From: Silene latifolia
Taxonomy: Eukaryota; Streptophyta; Magnoliopsida; Caryophyllales; Caryophyllaceae
Assembly: GCF_048544455.1 (NCBI RefSeq)
Contig: NC_133538.1
Coordinates: 436,602,311-436,666,310 of the forward strand
DNA: 64,000 bases
Reading direction: 5' to 3'
Part shown: piece after piece, positions 21,555 through 33,100 of the stretch
How positions within the stretch are numbered: the first letter of the stretch is position 1
How the letters are laid out: each line of letters starts with the position of its first letter
Notes under the pieces: generated by a model
Told to the model about the DNA's origin: nothing
Database searches by the model: none
The model's input: only the letters and a program-made list of their open reading frames with translations
Translations under genes and position numbers: made by a program

Positions 21555-23158
21555 ATGGCAAGAACAAAGGGAGCAACAAAGGCAACAAAGGCACCAAAAG
21601 CAAAGGCTCTCTCTCAAAAGCAAAAAGCTCTACAAGCAAAGAAAGCTTTGGCAATGGTGGTATCAACACCAAACTTGGAAGTGCAACAACAACAACAAAT
21701 TCCTATGGAAGCATCACCTTCTACTCCGGTAATCGATCAACTCTTGCATTTTCCGGAGGTAACATTCATTTCCGATACCCATAGAAATACATTTGTCAAG
21801 TTTGCTATGAAAGAAATTCAATCCACCAAATTCATATGTCAAGATGCCTTGGAGAAGTTGGGTGTTCTTGAACAAACAACAGTCTTTTTCAATGCCATGG
21901 GTTTGAAGAAATTGTTTGAAATGAAGGAAGTAACATACCCCTCCCTTGTCTTGGAATTCTTAAGTTCTTTAAAAGTGACAAAAGTTGAGAATAGGGAAAA
22001 TATTGAGTTTCGTCTAGCTAACACTAGTAGACGCATTACCTTTCCGGAATTGGGTGAAATTTTGGGCCTTAGCGATGAACATAAATTTTATAAGCAATAT
22101 GGGAAGTATGATCCCGAGCCTCTTTGGGAGGCAATCTCCGGGAAGAAATTTGAATATTTTCATGCTTGTCGTGCTCTTTTGGTCCATCATCCGGGCATAA
22201 GAATATGGCACAAAGTTGTGGGAAATACCATAATTGCTAGGAAAGACACCAATCATTTCACGGGACTCGATTTTATTCTCCTTGAATCAACTTTGAATAT
22301 TGGAAGAATTCACACCAAGCCTTACAATTCTTTGAGGCTATTGGTTGATAGATGGCTCCATGTAGATAGTGGGAAGAAGGGTCAAACCGTTATTGTTAAT
22401 GGCGGCCTTGTCACGGTCTTAGCCAAGCACTTTGATCCTAATTTCAATAAGGATAGCAAGTACAAGGCTAAGGATGGTGGCCATCTTATTGATATGTCCA
22501 TCTTGATTAACAAGTTTAAGTGGGTTGCTCACAATCCCCTTGATACCAAGTATGGGTGGCTTACTAGTGAGGCTCGATCATTCACTTTACCCGCAAAGAT
22601 TTGCCGTCTTAGTGTCCACCGGACCAACTATTTACTTCCCTATCCGAAGAAGCCGAGTACATCATTCAACAACAAAAGGGTGATCATGAAACTCCCTCCT
22701 CTTCCATTGTTATACCACCTTACCCCTTTGTGTATGAAGAGTTCAAACCGCAAGGAGTTGAAATTGGAAAAGACTATGTCACTCTTCTTATGCAAGCCAT
22801 GCACAAGCAAGCTTATGAAGATCGGAAGAATGCATATTTGGCTCAATATCCTCCCCTCCTACATCTAGCTAGGCAAGGACTCCTTGATCCATCTTGTCCT
22901 TTGCCTAGTTGGGCGGATAGAGAAGCCTTATTTCCGGGTGCATCAAGGGACGTGGTGGAAGACAATGAGGTTGTTGGAAATGGTGAAGAAATTGATGATA
23001 ATATTGAGGAAGAAGCAAGTGGAGATGAAGAAAGAGATGGTGAAGATAATGATGAGCAAGATGATGGATAAAGTGATGAAGAAAGTGCCAAGGAAAGTGG
23101 CAATGTGACCGCTTCTCATGAGGGAAGTGGTGATGATAATAGCATGATGGAAGACTAG
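21555..23158 (+). pseudogene. Element A ORF2: Athila ORF-1 family (env-like) protein
   Basis: ATG at 21555 gives MARTKGATKATKAPKAKAL, a basic, Lys/Ala-rich N-terminus, then TYPSLVLEFLSSLKVTKV, ENIEFRLANTSRRITFPEL, PLWEAISGKKFEYFHACRA, LVHHPGIRIWHKVVGNTII and NPLDTKYGWLTSEARSF. A frameshift near 22645 (after RTNYLLPYP) moves the true sequence to the frame of 22730-23071 (VYEEFKPQGVEIGKDYVTL, ARQGLLDPSCPLPSWADRE). A TGA at 23069-23071 breaks the acidic tail, which would end MMED at 23158. No membrane segment is obvious. The product is the Athila ORF-1 family protein; its role is unknown. Confidence 0.85.
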
Positions 23159-25106
23159 CCTTGGAGACTCCTACACTCCCATGGTTTGTCTATATCTCTT
23201 TGTATTTTATTTCATTTTGATCATTGTTAGTTTAGTCCTAGCAACACCAAAGGACTCACACCTCGGTTCCATTGAGGTGTTCTTTCTTTATTGTTCCCAT
23301 TTTTGAAAATCCAAAATGACAATCTAGTTTCATGCATAGCATAGTGTGTGCATGAACTCCCCCATGCTTTGACATTAGCAATAGTGTCTTATTTGGTTTG
23401 GGGAAGTTAATGCATACACAACGGGAGGTAATCTAAATTATCCTCTCCGTCATAACAAAAACCATGCATCATGTAGTATAGCTTAGTGTAGAATTGCATT
23501 TAGTATAGAAATCATGCATCACCTTTGCATAATTTCCATCATTTTGGCCATTGAGGACAATGCCCATATTAGTGTGGGGATGGGAATTCTAACACTTAAC
23601 TTTTATTCAAAAACCATAAAAATTGAAAAATTTCAAAAATCATAAAAATTTAAAAATTGAAAAACCAAAAACTAGTTCATTTCCTTTGTATATATTGTCT
23701 TGTATATATTGTGTTTGTTTATCCTTGTTCACTTTGATTGACTACGCCACATCCGAGACATGAGGATATTGAAGACCGCATGGTATGATCTTTCCAATCT
23801 CCTTTTTCCTCTTTATGTTAATGACTATGTGGCTTTATTTTGATTGATGCGGTAAAAACAATGTGAACTTAGGACTTGCATTTAGTTTATATGTCATATT
23901 AGTTGGTAGAATCATTTGCATTAGGATGTTTATATGTTAGTTGCATCATAGCATGTAGTTGCATGTTAGAAAATTTTGCGAAACCGTCTACTTGGGAAGC
24001 TTGACAAGTGTATATAGGCCCTAGTAGATGCTTTTTATTCTTAAGACTTTGCTTGTTAGAATGCTTGTAAAACACCCTAGGATGTGTCATGCTAGTATCC
24101 TTTGACCCATGGTTTAAGGCCTAGTCGAGAGTACCTTGTGGTGTGATAACTCCTTGGCTACCGTTTATTCTAAGGTGACCCTTGAAACCATGCATACTTC
24201 TATCATTCATCCATGTTCTACCACATTTTTGTCATCAAAGGGAATGGGCACAAAAAGAAATTGTTTAAATTTGAGTTCAATGAAATGAAAAGTGAAAGAA
24301 AGTTTGCAAAAATGCATCAAATGAAAAGAGGAGCAAAAATAGAACTCCTAAGCTTCAAATACAAGGCACCCTCGTTACTAATTGGGGTGACTTTGAAAAT
24401 GTTCAAAAAGAAATGCAAAAAGTTGTCAAGTGTTGAAAATGCCAAAAATCAAAAGAAATGGCAAAGAAAGTGTTCTCAAATGTCAAATGCCAATGAAATT
24501 GGGGGGAAAACAAAAATGAAAGCAAACTCCCAAAGTGAAACTCAAATATCTATCGATCCCTTTATCCATCGTATCCATTTTTGTGCATGGTAGAGAGGGG
24601 ACGACCCTTCTTCTTGTCTAGGCAAGAGGGGGAATTCCGCGATCCTCCAGTGTTTCTAACACCAGAGTCTACTCTTGACAAAAGCATTTAACGATTGAGG
24701 ACAAAGGTACCCTAGCTTGACACCTTTTGGAGGTGATTTATTGGTATCCTTCTAGGCTTAGTAGTTTGAACAAATTGCATCTATGAAGGATTGTGTACCC
24801 TTGAATTGCTTCCCTTGTAGATAATTTCCGCCACTTAGATGAGGAAAGGGGCTATTCTTTTTGTAGATGCATCCATTATGTGATTTTTGTGTGCTTAATG
24901 TTTGGATGTGTCGCCATTTTGGCAAGACCCACCTTGCCTTGCAAGAAGGCATCCTACCTCATGGTTGTCTTGTTGTGAGTTGAAGGGGCGGAGTGAGACC
25001 CGCTAATTGTCTCATATCGGCTATTATTATTAGGTTAGGTTAGTATTGGTCCTAGTCTTTGTCACCTCTTTACTCGGGACGAGCAAAGGTTCGGTTTGGG
25101 GATATT
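23159..25106 (+). other. Element A 3' non-coding region and polypurine tract
   Basis: About 1.95 kb without a gene, conserved with 9089-11060 of element B. It ends GGTTCGGTTTGGGGATATT at 25085-25106, the likely polypurine tract next to the 3' LTR. Confidence 0.75.
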
Positions 25107-26870
25107 TGATGTGACCATAATTGGCGCATATTTAGCCCCCGAATTACCATTGTTTTCATGCTTTTTAGTGCCTATTTGGGTCATTTCTTATCTTTAGTTC
25201 TTTGTTTTGCATATTCTTTGAGATTTTGATCCCTTGGTAGGAAAGGAGTAAGAATCTTAAATTTTCATGGCAAAACAAGGCTAAATTGATCATATTCAAT
25301 GACCAAGCATCAAGGAGAGACAAGACTAGAAGGCCTTTGTACATAGCATAGTAGAAGATCAATGTTGAGAAAAGGATCCTTGAGTCCCCAAGGAAGTCCC
25401 CAAGGAATTCATGAAGAAAAGGGAAGAAAAGAAGAAGAAAAGATGCTGCCAGACAATCCGAACGGATTGTACACAATCCGTCCGTCCGCCCAAGCCCAAT
25501 CCGAGCGTCCCTCAAAGGAATCCGCTCGGATTCCCCCTCGCCAATCCGAGCGTCTTGCCCAAGGATCCGCTCGGATTCTCCAGCCCAGATCCGGCCGTCC
25601 CGACTCCCATCCGCACGGATTTCAAGATGCAAAGACGTTTTCATTCTTCAAGCTACGATTAGAGAAGCCCTTCTCTCGGAGAATACCGGAGTCTCCTTGC
25701 TCAACTTAAAAAGTGTAATTACTAGTTTAGCCCTTAGTTAACCCTAATGCATCCTCCCTAATTTTCACTATAAATACCCCATTAGTCTAATTAGAGGAGC
25801 ATGTTCTTCTTATCAATAATTAGTGTAGTTAATATTAATCAAAATCTCTCTTCAATATTGTAATCAAATATTAATCAAGTTTTAATCCAAGTTTTAGTTC
25901 TTTAATCTCTCTCTTGTTCTTACTTTATTTTGGGTAATTGAAGATTATTTGGGTTATTATTGGGAGATTGACAACCTCTCAATCTAGGATTCAAGTACTT
26001 CTATTATTCTTGCTTTATTATTGGAATCATTAGTAGGTATAATCTCTTAATCCCTTTTTAATTATTGCTAATTACTTTCATTTATTCATCATGTTTCATT
26101 ATGTTAGTATGATTGACAACCTTTCTAGCATGATCAATATGATAATGAGTGAGTAGTCTCTTAGCTAGGGTTTAATGGGTGATTAGGGGAAACCAACATG
26201 GGGAATGATTCATGCTTAAATTAATATGCTTTCATATCTTATTTGCTTGCTTGTTTTGATCTTAATACATGCACATGTTATATTTGATGAAATGCTAAGC
26301 CTATGAATCCTTGCATTTACTATCATCTTCTATCCTTTCAACTTGACTTGTAAGACATAACCCAACTCGAGTCTTGTTAGACCATGCATGTGTTGAGTAG
26401 GAAAGATTAAGTCGACGTGTAGGTGTTGTACAATCTAATCGATTCGGCTCCGGGACCCAAACTTTCCTAGGATTGTAAGATATAACCCAACTCAATCCAT
26501 CACAACAATAATTGCTTGCTTATAATTTGAGAACATGTTTGTATGATCATATCCCATGAATCCCCTATGAACCCATGACACCCTAGTGCTTTTAATCAAT
26601 TGTTTACACCCCTTATTTTATTTACCTTGTTAGTTTATTTTCATTGCTACCTTAGTTTAGTAACCTTCTACATCAACCCAATTTGTGACACCCCTTAGAC
26701 ACTACTAGTTACAATAGAATTCTCATTTCAATACCCGTCCCTTGGGATCCGACCTTTACTTGCCTCTTTACTAATTGTAGAGTTGTTTGTGAAGTATAAA
26801 TTGTGTTTTGTATCGACCATTGACCAACGACCACATATGCTTAATTTGTGAAACGAAATGGACTCGATCA
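25107..26870 (+). repeat. Element A 3' LTR
   Basis: 1764 bp, about 99 percent like the 5' LTR by eye. TATA box at 25769; motif array at about 25455-25625. GGACA follows at 26871-26875. Confidence 0.95.
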
Positions 26871-26875
26871 GGACA

Positions 26876-27538
26876 TGAGCGACAAATTCCTTTGAATCGC
26901 TCCCAAGCTTCATACAAAGATTCTTCATCCCTTTGCTTAAAGCCCGTAGTTTGAGCTCTTAGCATGTTAGTCTTTTTCGGTGGATAGAACTTTTTGTAGA
27001 AAGCTAGAGCCAACTTTTTCCAAGAATCAATTCCGAGAGTAGCCTTATCAAGGCCTTTCAACCATTGTTTTGCGGTGCCAATTAGAGAAAAAGGAAATAA
27101 GACCCATCGAATTTGGTCTTGAGTTACACCGGTTTGAGAAATCGCATCACAATAGTCACAAAGAGTCTCCATATGAGGGTCTTCACTAGGCATCCCCCCA
27201 AATTGGCTTCTTTCGACTAATTGGATAAATGGGGATTTGGCAATAAAATTTCCGGTTAGATGTTGTGGTGTGGGAGTACCATTGGGTAGGTTCTCCTCGG
27301 TGGGTACGGAATGTGATGAAAACTTAGGCATTGTGGGTTGATTTTGTGTTGGATTTTGTGTTGGGTTCTCCTCACCTTCTCTTGCAAAAGGGTTGATGAA
27401 CTCAATAGTATTTGGTTGAATATCTACAACCTCACCAATACCTCTCAAAGTTCGCCTAGCAAGTCTTCTATTGGTTGTCAAAGTCCTTTCAATTTCGTGA
27501 TCAAAGGGTAACAAGTCACCTTGTGACCTTCTAGACAT
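26876..27538 (-). pseudogene. Element B gag N-terminal part (right of element A)
   Basis: Minus-strand ORF starting at ATG 27538 (MSRRSQGDLLPFDHEIERT). It covers the gag core FPFSLIGTAKQWLKGLDKA and ends at GICRSCP, where element A is inserted. The protein resumes at 15820 with HHGLSEWF. Sequence beyond the junction in the open frame belongs to the LTR of A. Confidence 0.9.
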
Positions 27539-27655
27539 GCAAAATATCAAATAACTCGAAAACAATTAGAACAAACCTTGAGGAGTTTTACTTAACCAAG
27601 GCAAAGAAAGACACAACTAATAACAATACAAGAAAATCTAAATCAAGTTAACACC

Positions 27656-27674
27656 GTCCCCGGCAACGGCGCCA
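27656..27674 (-). other. Primer binding site of element B
   Basis: Minus strand TGGCGCCGTTGCCGGGGAC, 4 bp inside the LTR end at 27679. This is the standard Athila-type primer site. Confidence 0.9.
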
Positions 27675-27678
27675 TTTT

Positions 27679-29458
27679 TGGTCGGTGGGTTTAGTTTTTC
27701 AGTACTTGTCGTTAGGAGCACCTAGACCAAAACACAATTTATAACTTCACCAACAACTCTACAATTAGTAAAGAGGCAAGTAAAGGTCGGATCCCAAGGG
27801 ACGGGAATTGAGATGAGATTTCTATTGCAACTAGTGGTGTCTAAGGGGTGTCACAATTGAGGTTTGATGTAGAAGATCACTAAACTAAATAGCAATTAAA
27901 GTAAACAAGCAAGATGAATTAAAAGGGATGTAAACAATTGATAAAAGGCACTAAGGTGTTATGGGGTCATAGGGGATTCATGGGAATTGATCATACAAAC
28001 ATATTCTCAAGTTATAAGCAAGCAATTATTGTTGTGATGGATCGAGTTGGTTTATATCTTCCAATCCTAGGAAAGGTTGGGTCCCGGAGCCGAATCGATT
28101 AGATTGTACAACACCTACAAGTCGACTTAATCTTCCCTACTCAACAATATGCATGGTCTAATGAGACTCAAGTTGGTTTATGTCTTACAAGTCTCATTGA
28201 AAAGATAGGTGATGGGTAAAAAATGCAAGCATTCATAGGCTCACATTTCATCAAACATAACATGTGCATAAGTTGAGATCCCAACAAGCAAGCAAATAAA
28301 CTATGAAAGCATATTAATTTAAGCATGAATCATTCCCCATGTTGGTTTCCCCTAATTACCCATTAACCCTAGCAAAGGAAACTACTCACTCATTATCATG
28401 TTGAACATGCTAGCAAGGTTGTCAATCATACCAACAAAGTGAAACATGATGAATAAATGAAAGTGATTAACAATAATTAAAAAGGGATTAAGAGAATTAT
28501 ACCTACTAATGATTCCAATAATAAAGCAAAGAATAAAAGAAGTACTTGATGCTTGATTGAGAGGTTGTCAATCTCCCAATAATAACCCAAATAATCTTCA
28601 ATTACCCAAAATAAAGGATGAACAAGAGAGAGATTAAGGAAATAAAACTTGTATTAAAACTTGATTAAATGTTGATTACAAGATTAAAGAGAGATTTGAT
28701 TGATATTAACTACACTAAAGATTCCTAAGAAGAACATCCTCTTCTAATTAGACTAATGGGGTATTTATAGTGGGGATTAGGTGCATGAATTAGGGTTAAC
28801 TAAGGGCTTAAATGACAATTAAGTCCCTTGTTGAGGAAACGCCGGTCTCTTTTGGGAGACTCCGGTCTCTAGGGAGACTCCGGTCTCTAGAAAAAGATGT
28901 GCATCCTTCCTTGAAGCTTGAAGAAGATGAAATGGGACTGTCTGGGAATCTGGGCGTCTTTAGCACGGGACGGGCGGATTTGGCAGCTTCTGCCCGGGCG
29001 TCCAGGGGTGAAGATGGGTGTCTTTGGGAGCTTTTGCCCGGGCGTCCAGCTGAGGAAGACACACGGGTTGTGGGTGGTGGACGGGCGTCTTTAGGGGAAG
29101 ACGCACGGATTGTTAGGCAGTTTCTTTCCTTCTTCTTTTCTTCCTTTTTTTTCATAAAATCCTTGAGGATTTCCTCGGGGATGCAAGGATCTTTTCTCAT
29201 CATTGCCCATCTACTATAGTATGTACAAAGGTCTTCTAATCTTGTCTCTCCTTGATGCTTGGTCATTGAATTCAATCAATTTAGCCTAATTTTGCCATGA
29301 AAATGCAAGGTTTGCACTCCTTTCCTACCAAGGGATCAAAACCTCAAACAATATGCAAAACAAAGAACTAAAGACAATAAATGACCCAAATATACACTAA
29401 AAAGCATGGGAACAAGGCTAATTCGGGGACTAAATATGCTCTAATTATGGTCACATCA
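27679..29458 (-). repeat. Element B 5' LTR
   Basis: 1780-bp LTR in minus orientation. TATA box (minus) near 28762-28769; motif array at 28945-29110. A duplicated GGGAGACTCCGGTCTCT unit near 28855-28890 distinguishes it from the 7324-9088 copy. Confidence 0.92.
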
Positions 29459-30494
29459 CGTATGCCGATACGAGTTAATTAAATTGCTTAAAATTGACGG
29501 GTGATTTTGTGAGTAAAGTTAACGTGTCTTATTGTAATTTGATTAAATGAGATACGGTCTATGTAATCGAATTGTTTTATTACTTAGATAAAATTATTGT
29601 TTACTAAACAATTGAAAATTGAGTGAATAATTTATTATAAATACAAGACGTTGTAATTTATAATTTGGTAAACCGTTTTGGTACAAGTAATTACGAATTA
29701 CTAGTCGATATTGTATATGACATATTTTATGAGTATGTTGATTTTTAATATGTTAAAAATACATTACAATTTCACATGTCAAGTAACATGTCACATATGT
29801 TACAATTGACAAATGACAAAATAAAATGGACCATCCATTTTATGTTAAAAGTGCCGAAATTTGGAGGGAGTTTAAGGTGTATATTGTGTTTTTTATTTTG
29901 AGTGAAAAACACTATGATTACTACCTAATATAGCCTTGCATACCTCTATTTTCTTGGTAGAAAAACTAGCCCATGCATTGGGCTCTCCTCCCCCCTCCAA
30001 CCGGTTTCTACATAGAAAAGACAAGGGTTTTTTCTTTTATTATTCACTTCTTCTTCACATAATTTCTAGTGTAAGAAATTATGATTCTCTACATTTTTGG
30101 TGAGACATTTTAGAGAAAGAAAAACCACAAATCATTCTCTCCTCTTGGCCGAAATTATTCAAGAGGAAATACAAAATTTTTGTATCAATTTTTAGTAAGA
30201 TTAGTATTATTTCTAGTACAAATAATATTAGTTATTAAGAGATTTCCTTGGGTATTCACATTTGGGAGAGGTTCTAATTTGGACCTTTTGTTCATCCATT
30301 TTAAGGAAAGCTCAAGAACTAACAAATAGGTGAATTTGTTGGTGCCCATAAAATCGAAATCATATAGTAAGATTGATGATTTCTTCTCTTATCTTGTTTA
30401 TGTTTGCATGCATAAGATCTAGTTTTATTTTATGACTAAATAAATTTGAACATATATGAATATGTTGAGTATAATGAGATATAGATTTCTAACA
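29459..30494 (+). repeat. Element C 5' LTR, right part
   Basis: Resumes at CGTATGCCGATACGAG and matches 36984-38018. It ends GATTTCTAACA at 30494. Confidence 0.9.
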
Positions 30495-30512
30495 AGCGTT
30501 ATCAAGAGCCTT
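30495..30512 (+). other. Possible primer binding site of element C
   Basis: AGCGTTATCAAGAGCC directly follows the LTR. It resembles the initiator-tRNA-Met primer site TGGTATCAGAGCC of copia elements, with changes. Confidence 0.45.
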
Positions 30513-33100
30513 AGGTGGTTTGCATGCAAATCGATTATTGTTTTTCCGAGTTATAAGATTAACAAACAAAACTTATAAATTTGTGTTTATTATGATAAAT
30601 CACGAAATTTATTATGCATGTTAAAGTTTCTAGTCCTAAAATATATTTAGGATATTTTGGTTAATTTATGGTTTTTTATTGTTCATTTTATATTATAATG
30701 GCATTAAAATTTGATTTTATGATAAAAATGTCGTTTTTGGACTAAAATTAGCTAAACATCGTTTTTTTCCAGTGGTTTTTGGATATGTTTTCACATATAT
30801 TTTATTTTGATGACCTATAATTTTTCATAATTTTATGAGTTCTTATGCTCGAAATATGGATTTTTCAAGATAAAATCGAATTTAAATGAAAACAAATAGG
30901 TTAATATGAGTTATATTTCGAATCTGGTCATAGAAATTTAGTATGTTGTCACATGAAATTTTACAAAATGTGTGTAAAATAATTGGCTATAATTAAGTCT
31001 TTATGCATGATTTATGAATTTTTGATGAAAAATCACATAAATAGTGACTTTAATTAGTATAAATTGCTAAAACATACTTCATGACTAAGGAAAAATGTCA
31101 CATGTTGAATTTTATCACATATTTCAGATCTTAAATTGAAAAGTTGATAAAAATAATTTTTCTTATATTTTTATGGTTTTAATTGATAAATCCGATCAAC
31201 CGCAACATTGTTTTTCTTAATAAATTTCGAAACTTTTAACCTAAGTTTTTGAACATTATGAGTGTCATGATATTTTTCCAAAATGTTCATGAGTTTAAAA
31301 TTTCAAATTTCAAATTTATTTGAAATTGTTATGATTTTTTTGAAGTTTATGGCTTTATATTGTAATTTTAAGTCTTTTGTTAACAATATTAAGAAATATA
31401 AGTTAATTATTGTCAATATGTTAGTGGAGACTAATTTTGAGTCCTAAGATGGTTTGGGTAATTAACTAGTACATAAATATGATTTTATGTAATTATTGTG
31501 ATTTTAAAAGGTTGAATCACGCAAATCCGTAAAAACCGATTAATATACGATATTGGCTCCTTAAAGGCGATTTAGCATAAAATTGGGCATGTTCATATAT
31601 ATTATAATGCTGCATTTTATTTATGATTGTCATAATTTTATTTTATGTAATTTTTGAATTATGTAATTTTACTTAGTATGACCTTAGTTTTTAATTGATA
31701 TTACCCGAAATGTATGGGAATATCGATTCGGTTGTAATTTATTGTGATCTCGTATCACCGTTTTGTAATTTAATAGATTTATTATTATTTTAATTACAAA
31801 TGTATAATAGGAAATTATGTAATTTGTTATGTAATTTATTTATTCCGGAGATCCTTGAAGACGGTGCCACTCAAGAAGGCGATCCATTAAAGACGGTGTT
31901 ACCTCGAGATGCGTGCCAAAACCGAAGTTCAAGGGACCAATGGAGTTGGTTTCCGAATTTGTAATAGTTTATTAGATTTACTATTTTAGGAAGGCCATAC
32001 TAGGATTTAATTTATGCTTTGCATTTTATTTATATGTCGCATGCATCGCTAAATCGCCATAACTAAAACATGAATTATCATTTTTTATCGAGTTTATCGA
32101 CCGTGTCAATTACAATTATCGTAGTTCACCGCTTTAGTTCACTTAAAACGTGATAGATAATAAATTGACATGACCTCTCGCTAAATAAACAATTGAGACT
32201 TAGCCTTACCAAAAAGTAGAAACCATGAAAACCTATTTCATGAGGGAGTGCACTCGGCCACACCGGGGTACAAACCTTGTTACGTAGGGGAAGTGGGTGA
32301 TAAATGTCTATCCACCGAATTTATTTTAATGAAGGGTGTTTCGGCACACCGTGCCCTAAGTTGATATGAGTTTGGATCATGGACACATTTATTCGAAATT
32401 TGGGTTGAACTCAACGAAAGTATTCACGACGATTTCCGGATGTGTTTCGGGCTAAAGATAAATATTAATGTAATTTTATCGACCAAGAGTTCTAAAAGTA
32501 GAATCGATTAAAGAGTTAATCCACCGAATTATATTAATAAAGGGTATTTCGGCACACCGTACCCCAAGTTAATATGAATTTGGATCTTGGAATCATTTAT
32601 CATAGTTGGGTAGAGGTCACTATGTAAATGTTTTACTTGTTATTTACAAGTATTAATAAAACGATAAATGTTAAGTTTTCCACTATTCCGTTATCATATT
32701 GTTCTATTTCTTTACCACAATTCATATACGATATCATTTCGATTTTTGATTCAAATCTCCATTAAAACATCGTAACTAAAGACAAAATTTGAAATTTTCT
32801 TCTAAAAACCTCGTATTATCCATTGTAAGGATCTCTTGTAAAGAGTATAGATAAAAGTTATTCGTGATCAAAAGGGTTTTTGATTCTTGACTAACATATC
32901 TACTTACAATGAATTGTTTCTCATATGCTTAATTGAGTTAAGTACTTTGAAACGTTACATCATTTTGGTAACTAGATTTGTTTGAAATCAAAATTGACCA
33001 AAATACCGCAACCACTTCAATGAAAGTTTTAAGATTAAACAAATTAATTGAAGAGTAATCTTCACGAAATTCAATTTTGCTTCTCTAAGCAAAGACTCAT
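30513..33100 (+). other. Element C untranslated or gag-remnant region
   Basis: A/T-rich stretch without an ORF over 60 codons. Two similar segments, at about 32310-32400 and 32520-32600 (both with TTTCGGCACACCGT and AATTTGGATC), are a diverged duplication. No protein motif is recognised. Confidence 0.5.

Larger units (their letters stand above)
15821..26870 (+). mobile_element. Element A: Athila-like gypsy retrotransposon lacking RT and integrase, plus strand
   Basis: Complete 11,050-bp element: LTRs 15821-17580 and 25107-26870, primer site 17585-17603, gag-protease 17719-20506, ORF2 21555-23158, exact target duplication GGACA. It is inserted in the gag of element B, in opposite orientation. 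The LTRs differ at about 20 positions by eye (about 1 percent), so it is the youngest insertion of the nest. No RT, RNase H or integrase is present between protease and ORF2. Confidence 0.95.
7324..29458 (-). mobile_element. Element B: Athila-like gypsy retrotransposon lacking RT and integrase, minus strand
   Basis: LTRs at 7324-9088 and 27679-29458, beginning (minus strand) TGATGTGACC and ending CGACCA. The primer site is at 27656-27674. Target site CGTA(A/T) lies inside the 5' LTR of element C. It contains gag-protease and ORF2 only. Element A (15821-26870) interrupts its gag; net length without A is about 11,080 bp, almost equal to A. The 27679-29458 LTR is about 15 bp longer, mainly from a short duplication of a GGGAGACTCCGGTCTCT unit near 28855-28890. 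Confidence 0.92.
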
